DNA from: Desulfobulbaceae bacterium
GTDB lineage: Bacteria > Desulfobacterota > Desulfobulbia > Desulfobulbales > VMSU01
DNA: 36,273 nt
Direction: 5' to 3'
NCBI GenBank assembly: GCA_015231515.1
Contig: JADGBM010000021.1
Location: 1-36,273 of the forward strand
The position numbers and the translations under genes are program-made. This document shows, piece by piece, positions 16,275 through 24,902 of the stretch. The notes beneath the pieces were generated by a model. It was not told the origin of the DNA. It ran no database searches and worked only from the letters and a program-made list of their open reading frames with translations. The first letter of the stretch is position 1, and each line of letters opens with the position of its first letter.

Positions 16275-19200
16275 CAGCCTTCGCTTTGCTAATCTCAACT
16301 CTCTGAAAGGGGATTTTTGTATAGATTTTAATTCTGCCCCGTTAAGTGATGCCGGTATTTTTGCCATAACTGGTCCGACAGGTGCGGGTAAAACAACAGT
16401 CCTTGATGCTGTGGCTATCGCCCTTTACGGGCAGACGCCCAGGTTACATGCTGGGGTTAGTGGAAAGATTATGTCCAGGCAGGCCGGGGAGTGCTTTGCT
16501 GAGGTCGAGTTCTCTGTTGATTCAGGTCTGTTTCGAAGCAGGTGGAGCAGAAAACGTGCCCATGGCAGAGCCAATGGCACAATGCAGAATCCGAAAATGG
16601 AGCTGTCTGAACTGGGAGGCGATGGCGCGCGGATTATAGAAGATCAGATTCGCTCGGTTATTGCCAAAGTTGAAAAACTTACAGGCCTCGATTTTAATCG
16701 GTTCAGTCGTTCGGTTATGTTGGCTCAGGGCAATTTTGCCTCATTTTTGCAGGCTAAGGGTAATGAGCGCGCTGAACTCCTTGAAAAAATGACTGGTACC
16801 GAAATTTATTCACTTATATCAATTGAAGCGTTTGAGCGGACAAAAGCAGAAAAAAATCGACTCGATCAACTTCAATCCCGGCACTCGATTTTGGAGATAA
16901 TGCCAGGGGAGAAGTTTGCACAACTGCTGGAACAAAAAGGCATTATCCTAAAAGACGTTGAAAGCCTTCAGCAAAAAATCGAATTCCTACAGGATAAAAA
17001 ACAGGTTCGTGTTGCCTATGATACCTTACTTTCAACAATAACAGCCTTTCGGGATGAACTTGTCAAGGTAGAGCAGCAGCAAAAAGATAACGCTGAGGTG
17101 TTTTGTCGGCTGGACCGGGCAGAGGTCGCAATGCCCATGCAGGCTGCTTATGCATCGCTAAAAGAGATGAAAAGTCGGCAGCAGGGCGAGATGCTGGCAA
17201 GAGATAAAGTTGTTGAGCGATTAACCGAGTTATCTCGGTTGATCAATCAAACACACGAGGAACAGGAACGACTCAGCAAAAAAAAGGTGGATTTAGCTGA
17301 AATCTGGGCTGTCCGTGAGAGGGAGATTGCAGAGGCCGATAAAATTGACCAGCGCCTCGCTCTTGAAAAAAAACAGGCGCAAAAGATTCGCTCATTGCTT
17401 GCAGACCTCTCTAGGGAAGAGATGCGTCTCAATGATCAAAAAGAAAAAATTGGTAAAGCAGTTGATGCTCAGAAAGATCGAGTTGCAGAGTTACAAGGTT
17501 TTCTCGCCGACAATTCATCGGACTTAACCTTAGGGAATATCCTTACAACCCTTACACAACAAATTGTTGAACTGAAACAACTGCGCTGCAACCTGGTGGA
17601 AAAACAGCAGCGTATTGTCGACCGATACAAGGAGAAGGAGTTGTTTTGTAAAGAGTACGATGCCTGTGCCCAAATGCATGCCGAGGCGCTTGGAGTTCGT
17701 GATCTCCTTAAAAAAGCAGTTGAAACCGATGAGAAGTCCGTTGTTGAAAAATTAGCTGGTCAGACTGTGGAGAAACTTGATGACGAGTTGACGAGTTGGG
17801 AGCTGCGGGCTCAACAGATCAGTGAGGCGATACAGCTTGTCGCAGAGCGCGAACGTCTCAGCGGTGAAGCCCAAAAAGCTCAGGAAAAGCTTATGAGGGT
17901 TGAAGCTGATATCCAAATGAGAAAAAAGGAAATAGCGATAGCTGAGTTAGAAAGGTCTGGTCAGCTGAAAATATTAAGTCAACTTGAAGAGAAGCAGAAA
18001 ATCGAGTTGCTGGTTAAAAAATATGAAGATGATCGGAAGCAGTTGTCTGACGGAGATCCTTGCCCTCTCTGTGGTGCTTTAGATCATCCGTGGGGAGAGT
18101 TTGCCCCTGTTGATGAAGCACTGGATGAAGCGCTGACCCTGCAAAGGTCTAAGGTTGAGACCCTCACCGAACGCCTTGGAAATCTGACAGGCATGGTTTT
18201 TACCCTTGGATCTGCAAAAAACCAAAGTGAAATTGATAACAGCCTAATCACGGTATCAAAAAATAAACAGACCTCTGTGTGTGATCGTTTTGTCGAAAAT
18301 GCAGGGTTGGCAGGCAAAACTAAAGATCAACTTGTAGCTGAACGAAGCAGCGCCAAAGAAAAGTGTGCAGCATTAAGCATGAAAAGAGTCGAGATTCGTG
18401 AAATTGAGGCCCGGATCAGTCTGAAGCTAAAAGAACTGATGGCTGCTGGTCAGACTCTTTCTGAGTTAAACCAAGGGCTTGAAGCCAGGCGTAACGCTGT
18501 CCTGCGTACTGAAATTGATATTGCCCAGCTCCAGGAAAGCCTGCCTGGGTACAGCGAAAAACTTGAGGGCCTGGAGGAAATTCTGGCTCAAAAGATAGTA
18601 AAGCACTCGTTAACACTGCCCCTGGCAGGAGAAGAAGATCGTTTTGTCGAAATGATACAGGCACATTGGCAGGCCTATGATAAAGCCCGTACCGAGTGCT
18701 CTGTTCAAATGCAGGCCCTGGCAGTTCTGGAGGGAGATTGTTGTAATTTGAAAAAGGAAGTAAAGAGAATCTGTGAGCAGAGAACAAAAGAGAAGACTGA
18801 TCTTCAGGCCCTTGAAATCGATCTGGAAGGACTGCTGAAAAAACGATATCGGCTGCTGCCCAAAATCGGGGTTGATGAAGCCAGGAATATGCTTAGCGCT
18901 GAACGGGACGAATTCAATAAACTGCATACTCAATTGGAAAGAAAAATAGGTGAATTGGCTGCCGAGCAAAAATCAAAAAATGAGAGTCTGGTTGCCCTTG
19001 ATACCACAATACAAAAAAACAAGGTGCTGTTTGCTGAAGGTGAGAAGGCGTTAGTCGATCAGGTAAGTAAAACAGCTTTTGAATCAATAGAGAAAATGGC
19101 TGACTGCTTTTTGGAGAATGAAGAGTTTGTCCGGCTAAGAACACTGAGGCAGGGTATCCTTGATGCACATATCGCAGCAAAATCCCGCTTAACTGATGCC

Positions 19201-19905
19201 GAAAAAAGTTTGCTTGAAGTTGAGGGCAAAGCCGTCAAGATATCTCTTGCTGATGTGCTTGAAAACCTTGAAGCCGTTCAGAGGGCACTGTCAATAAAGC
19301 AACAGGAGCTTGGTGCCATCAGTGAAATACTGAAACAGCAGGAAGTTTTGCTCCTGAGCCATAAGAAGCAAGCAGAAGAGATTGGCCAACAACAAAAAGA
19401 GTGTGAACGTTGGCAGGTACTTAATGAGCTTCTTGGTTCAGCCGATGGGAAAAAATACAGAAGATTTGCCCAGGGCCTTACCTTAGAGCATCTGCTCGGT
19501 TTGGCGAACCGGCAGCTTGTGCGATTAAATGACCGCTATCTATTGCAGCGCGGTCAAGATGAACTCGAAATTGAGGTTGTTGATACGTTTCAAGCCGATA
19601 CGGTTCGTTCGACAGAGACATTGTCTGGTGGTGAGGAGTTTCTAGTGAGTTTGGCCTTGGCCTTGGGGCTGGCGAACCTGGCAGGCAGTAAGGCGAGTGT
19701 CGACTCACTATTTTTGGATGAGGGGTTTGGTACTCTTGATACCGAGACCTTGGAAACGGCTATTGCGGCGCTGGCCTCCTTGCACGAAACGGGCAAAACG
19801 ATTGGTGTTATCTCGCATGTGGATGCCTTGAAGGAACGCATTCCTGTGCAGATTCAAATTCAAAAAGGAGCGGGAGGTTTTAGCGTGCTTTCGGTGGTTT
19901 CGTGA
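16264..19905 (+). CDS. sbcC: Exonuclease SbcCD subunit C (Rad50-like ATPase)
   Basis: This 1213-residue SMC-like protein forms the ATPase and tether of SbcCD. Walker A GPTGAGKTTVLDA lies near residue 37. Long coiled coils on either side flank a zinc hook CPLC (Cys600 and Cys603) almost exactly at the centre. The C-terminal half-ATPase carries signature TLSGGEEFLVSLALALGLA near 1120 and Walker B SLFLDEGFGTLD near 1148. Glu/Lys/Gln-rich heptads fill residues about 190-580 and 620-1080. The size is slightly larger than the 1000-1050 residues typical of E. coli SbcC. It starts inside the sbcD 3' end. No frameshift is seen. Confidence 0.95.
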   Translation: MKINSLRFANLNSLKGDFCIDFNSAPLSDAGIFAITGPTGAGKTTVLDAVAIALYGQTPRLHAGVSGKIMSRQAGECFAEVEFSVDSGLFRSRWSRKRAHGRANGTMQNPKMELSELGGDGARIIEDQIRSVIAKVEKLTGLDFNRFSRSVMLAQGNFASFLQAKGNERAELLEKMTGTEIYSLISIEAFERTKAEKNRLDQLQSRHSILEIMPGEKFAQLLEQKGIILKDVESLQQKIEFLQDKKQVRVAYDTLLSTITAFRDELVKVEQQQKDNAEVFCRLDRAEVAMPMQAAYASLKEMKSRQQGEMLARDKVVERLTELSRLINQTHEEQERLSKKKVDLAEIWAVREREIAEADKIDQRLALEKKQAQKIRSLLADLSREEMRLNDQKEKIGKAVDAQKDRVAELQGFLADNSSDLTLGNILTTLTQQIVELKQLRCNLVEKQQRIVDRYKEKELFCKEYDACAQMHAEALGVRDLLKKAVETDEKSVVEKLAGQTVEKLDDELTSWELRAQQISEAIQLVAERERLSGEAQKAQEKLMRVEADIQMRKKEIAIAELERSGQLKILSQLEEKQKIELLVKKYEDDRKQLSDGDPCPLCGALDHPWGEFAPVDEALDEALTLQRSKVETLTERLGNLTGMVFTLGSAKNQSEIDNSLITVSKNKQTSVCDRFVENAGLAGKTKDQLVAERSSAKEKCAALSMKRVEIREIEARISLKLKELMAAGQTLSELNQGLEARRNAVLRTEIDIAQLQESLPGYSEKLEGLEEILAQKIVKHSLTLPLAGEEDRFVEMIQAHWQAYDKARTECSVQMQALAVLEGDCCNLKKEVKRICEQRTKEKTDLQALEIDLEGLLKKRYRLLPKIGVDEARNMLSAERDEFNKLHTQLERKIGELAAEQKSKNESLVALDTTIQKNKVLFAEGEKALVDQVSKTAFESIEKMADCFLENEEFVRLRTLRQGILDAHIAAKSRLTDAEKSLLEVEGKAVKISLADVLENLEAVQRALSIKQQELGAISEILKQQEVLLLSHKKQAEEIGQQQKECERWQVLNELLGSADGKKYRRFAQGLTLEHLLGLANRQLVRLNDRYLLQRGQDELEIEVVDTFQADTVRSTETLSGGEEFLVSLALALGLANLAGSKASVDSLFLDEGFGTLDTETLETAIAALASLHETGKTIGVISHVDALKERIPVQIQIQKGAGGFSVLSVVS

Positions 19906-19955
19906 TATCGTATACTGGAAGTTTGTGATTAAAGTACGTATAAAAAGGAAGAGAT

Positions 19956-20798
19956 ATGGTAGAGATAGGCAAAATAAATACACTTACAATAAAAAGAATT
20001 CTCGACTCTGGCGCTCAGTTGGAGGGCGGAGATTTAGGCGATGTTTTTTTGCCTAAGAAGTATCTTTCCGCTCAGTCCCGGATTGGTGAAGATGTAGAAG
20101 TTTTTGTTTACGAAGATAAAGAGAAACATCTTCACTCAACAACCCAAAAACCGTTTGCGACTGTCGGCGATTTTGCAAAATTACGGGTAGTATCACTTTC
20201 TCCATCTGGCGCTTACCTCGATTGGGGACTGCAAAAGAATCTGCTTGTCCCGAAAAGAGAGCAGTTCAACGAGATGAAGGAAGGTAAATCCTACGTGGTC
20301 TATGTTTTTCTTGATGAGAAAACCAACCGCATTGCGGCATCATCAAAACTTGATAAATTTCTCAGTATGTTGCCGCCCCAATATAACGAGGGCGATGAGG
20401 TCGATATCATTATTTGTGAGAAAAGTGATTTGGGTTTTAAGGCCATTGTCAATAAATCTCACTGGGGCATAGTCTATAAAAATGAAGTATTTCAAGAGTT
20501 GCTTATAGGGCAAAAACTCAAAGGCTATATTAAAAAAGTTCGTGAAGATCACAAGATAGATTTGAGTTTGCACCAACCTGGCTATCAGCAGGTTGGTGAG
20601 ATTGCGCAAACTGTTTTAGATAAACTTAAAGCTTTTGGTGGCAGGATTGCTGTTACTGATAAAAGTCCACCGGAAGATATCTACTCGTTATTCGGGGTAA
20701 GTAAAAAAGTGTTTAAGAAAACGATAGGCGCCCTTTACAAACGACGGCTGATCTCAATTGACGATGAAGGTATTCGACTTGTGAAGAAAAAAGGCTGA
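19956..20798 (+). CDS. cvfB: S1 RNA-binding protein of the CvfB family
   Basis: This 280-residue soluble protein consists of tandem S1-like OB folds and a C-terminal winged helix, as in CvfB/YitL. Visible pieces are GDVFLPKKYL in the first unit, VVSLSPSGAYLDWGLQKNLLVP in the second, and FKAIVNKSHWGIVYKNEVF in the third. The winged-helix end is FGVSKKVFKKTIGALYKRRLI. It probably binds RNA and affects translation or mRNA stability; its exact target is unknown. AAGGAAGAG precedes the ATG. A 10-bp perfect hairpin (20571-20598) lies in the coding region. It is followed about 100 bases later by a terminator. Confidence 0.87.
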   Translation: MVEIGKINTLTIKRILDSGAQLEGGDLGDVFLPKKYLSAQSRIGEDVEVFVYEDKEKHLHSTTQKPFATVGDFAKLRVVSLSPSGAYLDWGLQKNLLVPKREQFNEMKEGKSYVVYVFLDEKTNRIAASSKLDKFLSMLPPQYNEGDEVDIIICEKSDLGFKAIVNKSHWGIVYKNEVFQELLIGQKLKGYIKKVREDHKIDLSLHQPGYQQVGEIAQTVLDKLKAFGGRIAVTDKSPPEDIYSLFGVSKKVFKKTIGALYKRRLISIDDEGIRLVKKKG

Positions 20799-20904
20799 TT
20801 AATTTATTTTGTAAAAAGGCATTTGATCTGTTGCAAATGTTTGCGTTTGTGTTATGGTGTCTTCTTTAGTGCAGTGCCTGTTTGTTTTAAATAATAGAAA
20901 CTTT

Positions 20905-20950
20905 AAGCCGCACAATATTCTCATTAAGAGAAAGTGCGGCTTTTTTTTTA
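20905..20950 (+). terminator. Rho-independent terminator between cvfB and the cold-shock gene
   Basis: A 9-bp stem AAGCCGCAC (20905-20913) pairs with GTGCGGCTT (20934-20942) and is followed by a run of T. A second small stem TTCTC/GAGAA sits in the loop. It lies about 105 bases after the cvfB stop and about 85 before the cold-shock start. Confidence 0.88.
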
Positions 20951-21033
20951 ACAGGTTTTCTGCCGCCAGATATATAATTTGGCGTTTTTTATTAAATGGG
21001 TCGAGAAGGCCCTGTATTTAAGGAGCAGTACAG

Positions 21034-21237
21034 ATGTCAGAAGGAACAGTAAAATGGTTTAACGCGTCAAAGGGATTTGGTTTTATTGAGCAGGATAACG
21101 GTGGCGATGATATTTTCGTTCACTACTCAGCAATAAAATCTGATGGTTACAAATCGCTTGACGAAGGTGCACGTGTTCAGTTCGACGTAGTTGATGGAAA
21201 TAAAGGTCCAGCAGCTGATAACGTTGTCTATATCTAA
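21034..21237 (+). CDS. Cold-shock protein (CspA family RNA chaperone)
   Basis: This 67-residue single cold-shock domain binds single-stranded RNA and DNA. It has RNP1 KGFGFIEQ near residue 16 and RNP2 IFVHYSAI near residue 30, and the family opening [22 protein letters not shown] lies 10 bases before the ATG. It is monocistronic: a terminator precedes it at 20905 and a very strong one follows at 21263. Its own promoter must lie in the 84-base stretch after 20950 or within the upstream hairpin region, and no clear promoter was recognised. Which of several Csp paralogues it is cannot be told. Confidence 0.96.
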   Translation: MSEGTVKWFNASKGFGFIEQDNGGDDIFVHYSAIKSDGYKSLDEGARVQFDVVDGNKGPAADNVVYI

Positions 21238-21262
21238 GTAGTACACGACTATACGACACTTC

Positions 21263-21298
21263 AAAGGGCCGTCCCGCAAGGGACGGCCCTTTTTTTTG
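21263..21298 (+). terminator. Strong Rho-independent terminator after the cold-shock gene
   Basis: A 13-bp perfect stem AAAGGGCCGTCCC (21263-21275) closes on a GCAA tetraloop of the GNRA type, pairs with GGGACGGCCCTTT (21280-21292), and is followed by more T. It starts 26 bases after the stop codon. Confidence 0.97.
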
Positions 21299-21406
21299 CC
21301 TTCTTTGCAGCTGCTATCTAAATTGATACAAGCTTGCTCCGCCACCAATCCTACCTGTAGCTCAAAAAATCTATAGGAGTTAGTCTTCAACTCCGAATCT
21401 ACCATT

Positions 21407-21423
21407 TGCATTGAAGAGGTGCT
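21407..21423 (+). promoter_or_regulatory. Possible NtrC-like enhancer site
   Basis: TGCATT-GAAGA-GGTGCT has the NtrC dyad spacing (six, five, six) and 9 of 12 matches to the enterobacterial half-sites TGCACC/GGTGCA. It lies about 330 bases upstream of the predicted start of transcription, farther than usual. It is suggestive only. Confidence 0.3.
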
Positions 21424-21731
21424 AATTATCCGGATGAACCATATTTTCTTATATGATTTGACTGAGAAGTATATGGTTGATTACGATTTCCTCAAAAATG
21501 TTGACTGTGCTATCTGTCAATATCCCAGAACATATCATCAGTATAGCTGAGTATTATTAGTGCTTAATAGTTCATGGCATAAATATGTTCAAAAATGTAA
21601 GTAAGTCATGTAATAATAATACACATATGTAATATTCGGCCTGTATTGACTGGTGGAGATTTTGTGAGCATATAGTCATTTTATGACATTATATTAGTCT
21701 GTTAGCTATCATTGCATTTTTATTTGTATGT

Positions 21732-21748
21732 TTGGCACGCTCTTTGTA
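21732..21748 (+). promoter_or_regulatory. Sigma-54 (RpoN) promoter of the urtABCDE-ureDABCEFG operon
   Basis: TTGGCACGCTCTTTGTA fits the -24/-12 consensus TTGGCACG-N4-TTGCT well: GG at 21734-21735, ten bases, then GT at 21746-21747 where GC is usual. Transcription should start near 21758, giving a leader of about 120 bases. Sigma-54 control of urea uptake and urease genes fits nitrogen limitation. Confidence 0.75.
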
Positions 21749-21877
21749 TTAATCTATTTTAACTGTCTAGGAAGATTCCATATTTTATTCATCACAATGC
21801 AAAAAATTATTTGAATTTGTGAGAATTGACATGGAACCACAAACATTAATCAAAGTAATTACAAGGAGATTTACCAA

Positions 21878-23152
21878 ATGAAACGAAGACTATTGTCATC
21901 ACTGTGCGCCATCTCAATTCTTGCGCTATCTGTTGCAGCTCAAGCAGCAGACACAATTAAGGTGGGCGTCCTACATTCCCTCTCTGGAACGATGGCTATC
22001 AGCGAAACAACATTAAAAGACACAATGCTGATGCTTATTGATGAGCAGAATAAAAAGGGTGGGCTTTTAGGCAAAAAACTGGAGGCAGTGGTTGTGGACC
22101 CAGCATCTAACTGGCCGCTTTTTGCTGAAAAAGCTAGGGAGCTTATCGAAAAAGATAAAGTTGCATCTGTTTTTGGTTGCTGGACCTCTGTTTCAAGAAA
22201 ATCTGTTCTTCCTGTCTTTGAGGAACTGAACAGCCTGCTTTTCTACCCAGTCCAGTATGAAGGTGAGGAATCTTCAAAGAATGTATTCTACACAGGTGCA
22301 GCGCCTAACCAACAAGCTATACCTGCTGTCGATTATTTAATGAATGACATTAAGGTTAAACGATGGGTACTGGCAGGAACAGACTATGTCTATCCTCGAA
22401 CGACTAATAAAATTTTAGAGGCCTATCTCAAGTCAAAAGGGGTTGCTGAAAAAGATATCATGATTAATTACACCCCATTTGGCCATTCAGATTGGCAGTC
22501 AATTGTTTCTGATATCAAAAAGTTCGGCTCTGCTGGTGTGAAAACGGCTGTTGTGTCAACCATCAATGGTGATGCAAACGTTCCTTTCTATAAAGAGTTG
22601 GCTAATCAAGGTGTTTCAGCTCAAGACATTCCTGTTGTTGCTTTTTCTGTGGGCGAGGAAGAGTTGTCCGGTTTTTCAACGAAACCTCTTGTTGGTCACC
22701 TTGCTGCCTGGAATTACTTCATGAGTGTTGATAATCCAATCAACGATGCATTCATCGAAACCTGGCAGACATTTATCAAGAGTGACAAGCGAGTTACAAA
22801 TGATCCAATGGAAGCCCATTACATTGGGTTTAATATGTGGGTTAAAGCTGTAGAGAAAGCTGGTACTACAGACTCCGATGCCGTGCAGAAAGCAATCATT
22901 GGAATCACCGTTCCGAATCTTTCTGGCGGTTACGCAGCTATGATGCCCAATCATCATATCACGAAACCTGTACTCATTGGTGAAATTCAGGCTGATGGCC
23001 AGTTCGTTACTGTATGGCAGACTGCCGGCACAGTAGTCGGCGATGCATGGTCAGATTATCTCGATGGTTCAAAAGACCTTATTTCTGATTGGCGTGCACC
23101 GCTTTCTTGCGGAAATTTCAATGTAAAATCTGGCTCCTGTTCAGGAAACTAA
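21878..23152 (+). CDS. urtA: UrtA, periplasmic urea-binding protein
   Basis: This 424-residue substrate-binding protein delivers urea to the UrtBCDE importer. A Sec signal peptide (MKRRLLSSLCAISILAL, cleavage after AQA) is followed by DTIKVGVLHSLSGTMAISE, the UrtA/AmiC-type opening. Other UrtA features are VFGCWTSVSRKSVLPVFEE, LLFYPVQYEGEE and VVDPASNWPLFAEKAREL. The ATG is preceded by AAGGAGA. It is the first gene of the operon after the sigma-54 promoter, and a stem-loop separates it from urtB, consistent with higher expression of the binding protein. The length is normal for the family. Confidence 0.96.
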   Translation: MKRRLLSSLCAISILALSVAAQAADTIKVGVLHSLSGTMAISETTLKDTMLMLIDEQNKKGGLLGKKLEAVVVDPASNWPLFAEKARELIEKDKVASVFGCWTSVSRKSVLPVFEELNSLLFYPVQYEGEESSKNVFYTGAAPNQQAIPAVDYLMNDIKVKRWVLAGTDYVYPRTTNKILEAYLKSKGVAEKDIMINYTPFGHSDWQSIVSDIKKFGSAGVKTAVVSTINGDANVPFYKELANQGVSAQDIPVVAFSVGEEELSGFSTKPLVGHLAAWNYFMSVDNPINDAFIETWQTFIKSDKRVTNDPMEAHYIGFNMWVKAVEKAGTTDSDAVQKAIIGITVPNLSGGYAAMMPNHHITKPVLIGEIQADGQFVTVWQTAGTVVGDAWSDYLDGSKDLISDWRAPLSCGNFNVKSGSCSGN

Positions 23153-23165
23153 AAGTATGTGACTG

Positions 23166-23201
23166 GGGCTAAGGAATCAAAAAAGTGTAATTCCTTAGCC
23201 C
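23166..23201 (+). promoter_or_regulatory. Intercistronic stem-loop between urtA and urtB
   Basis: GGGCTAAGGAAT (23166-23177) is perfectly complementary to ATTCCTTAGCCC (23190-23201), a 12-bp stem with a 12-base loop. No U-run follows, so it looks more like an mRNA-stabilising or partial-termination hairpin than a full terminator. It starts 13 bases after the urtA stop. Confidence 0.8.
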
Positions 23202-23256
23202 GGGTCATTTCTTGACAAATCACACCAATTTAACCTTTAAAAGAGCATCAGAGACT

Positions 23257-24891
23257 ATGAAGTTGAGTAGAATATCACACGTGCGTGGCATCTCTTACAT
23301 GGTGCTTTTACTTGTTGCCTCGATCTTTATAACAGATGTCTTGCCATGTTTGGCCGCAGATCAAACTGAATTTGAAAAAGGCCTTGTCCTTTTAACTGAA
23401 AGTGATTTTGCGAAAAAGGAACTGGGCATCGATAAAATCAATACTTTCAATGATCCAGTTAAAACAAAGGAGATCTTTAACGCACTGCTTAAGGACCGGC
23501 TCTTTTATGTAAAAAAAGATAAGACCGTAGTCATTGGCGAGGAAGGGGATAGTTTATACAATATCACCTCTGTTCTGACCGAAGAAAAACTTGCACCGAT
23601 TAACAAAAGAAAGCTTAAAAAAATAAGTCTTAACAACAAGTTACGGCAAACAATAAAATCAAGTATCGCTCAGTTAGATCTGTCTCATCCAGAATCTCAG
23701 GTGCGGCTTGAGGCTGCTAAAAGATTACTTGAAGAGCCAGACCCTTCAACAGTTTCATTATTAACAAATCGATTGTCAGCAGAAAATGATTCCGAGGTGC
23801 GGGAAACATTATTACTAGCACTTGCTATGAGCCAGTTGAAGGATGCTGATTTAGACAAGAGGATAACAGCATTGGACAACTTGAAGGGAAGTCTTAATCC
23901 CGCTGTTCGGTTTGCTGTTGTTGATCTTATAAAGAATGAGGCCGATGAAAAGTTAAAAAAGGATGCGGAGCAGATGTTGAGAGACATTGATTCTCGTATC
24001 TCCTTTTTTGGTTGGGCCGAGACACTATTTTTCGGACTTAGCATGGGATCTGTACTGGTCTTAGCCGCAATCGGCCTCGCTATTACCTTTGGTGTTATCG
24101 GTGTTATCAATATGGCACATGGTGAGCTGATTATGATTGGCGCGTATACAACCTATGTCATTCAACAATTAATGCCTGAATCGATTGGCCTATCGCTCTT
24201 TATTGCTATACCAGCAGCCTTCATGGTCTCTGGCCTTACTGGTATCGTGATCGAAAAAAGTGTGATTCGATTTTTATATGGGCGTCCTCTGGAAACTCTT
24301 CTAGCGACATACGGCCTAAGTCTTATCCTACAGCAAGCTGTACGATCAATATTTTCGCCGCTCAATCGAACCGTAATAACACCTGACTGGATGAGCGGCT
24401 CTTTAGCAATAAACAGTATCTTCTCACTTACAATTAACAGGCTGTCAATTCTTATCTTCTGTGGGCTGGTGTTTGCCGGCCTCTTTATGATTATGAAAAA
24501 AACCTCAATTGGGCTCCAGGTTAGAGCGGTTTCTCAGAATCGAGATATGGCACGAGCAATGGGAGTTCGAGCAGCAAGAGTCGATGCCCTGACTTTTGGG
24601 TTGGGCTCAGGGATTGCTGGGATTGCAGGTGTCGCGCTTAGCCAGCTAACCAATGTTGGCCCCAACCTTGGCCAAGCCTATATCATTGACTCTTTTATGG
24701 TCGTTGTATTTGGTGGTGTTGGCAATTTATGGGGCACAATGCTTGGCGGTTTGTCACTCGGTATCGCTAATAAATTCATAGAACCATGGGCTGGTGCTGT
24801 TCTGGCAAAAATCATTATTCTGGTTTTTATTATTCTGTTTATCCAGAAAAGGCCTCAAGGCTTATTCCCTCAAAAAGGCCGCGTTGCATAA
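23257..24891 (+). CDS. urtB: UrtB, urea ABC transporter permease
   Basis: This is one of the two membrane subunits of the urea importer, about 544 residues from the ATG at 23257. An N-terminal signal-like segment (YMVLLLVASIFITDV) is followed by an extracytoplasmic helical domain of about 200 residues with HEAT-like pairs such as HPESQVRLEAAKRLL. That domain is typical of UrtB and absent from LivH. The permease half follows from GWAETLFFGLSMGSVLVLAAIG, with INMAHGELIMIGAYTTY and the C-terminal VVVFGGVGNLWGTMLGG. ATG 23257 is chosen because the signal-like segment follows it; a TTG at 23212 is in frame but has no support. It ends 11 bases before urtC. Confidence 0.93.
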   Translation: MKLSRISHVRGISYMVLLLVASIFITDVLPCLAADQTEFEKGLVLLTESDFAKKELGIDKINTFNDPVKTKEIFNALLKDRLFYVKKDKTVVIGEEGDSLYNITSVLTEEKLAPINKRKLKKISLNNKLRQTIKSSIAQLDLSHPESQVRLEAAKRLLEEPDPSTVSLLTNRLSAENDSEVRETLLLALAMSQLKDADLDKRITALDNLKGSLNPAVRFAVVDLIKNEADEKLKKDAEQMLRDIDSRISFFGWAETLFFGLSMGSVLVLAAIGLAITFGVIGVINMAHGELIMIGAYTTYVIQQLMPESIGLSLFIAIPAAFMVSGLTGIVIEKSVIRFLYGRPLETLLATYGLSLILQQAVRSIFSPLNRTVITPDWMSGSLAINSIFSLTINRLSILIFCGLVFAGLFMIMKKTSIGLQVRAVSQNRDMARAMGVRAARVDALTFGLGSGIAGIAGVALSQLTNVGPNLGQAYIIDSFMVVVFGGVGNLWGTMLGGLSLGIANKFIEPWAGAVLAKIIILVFIILFIQKRPQGLFPQKGRVA

Positions 24892-24902
24892 GGATTAAAA
24901 AA

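Larger units (their letters stand above)
21299..21877. other. Long non-coding region upstream of the urea operon
   Basis: This AT-rich stretch of nearly 600 bases has no gene that I can support. It contains the sigma-54 promoter at 21732, a weak NtrC-like dyad at 21407, and a leader of about 120 bases before urtA. The length fits an enhancer-dependent promoter. No riboswitch was recognised. Confidence 0.6.

Noticed and set aside
18416-19180. Minus-strand open frames inside sbcC
   Set aside because: They are complements of the coiled-coil coding sequence with no independent support.
24786-24902. N-terminal extension of urtC overlapping urtB
   Set aside because: The extension does not resemble UrtC, while ATG 24903 has a ribosome site and begins where the family begins.
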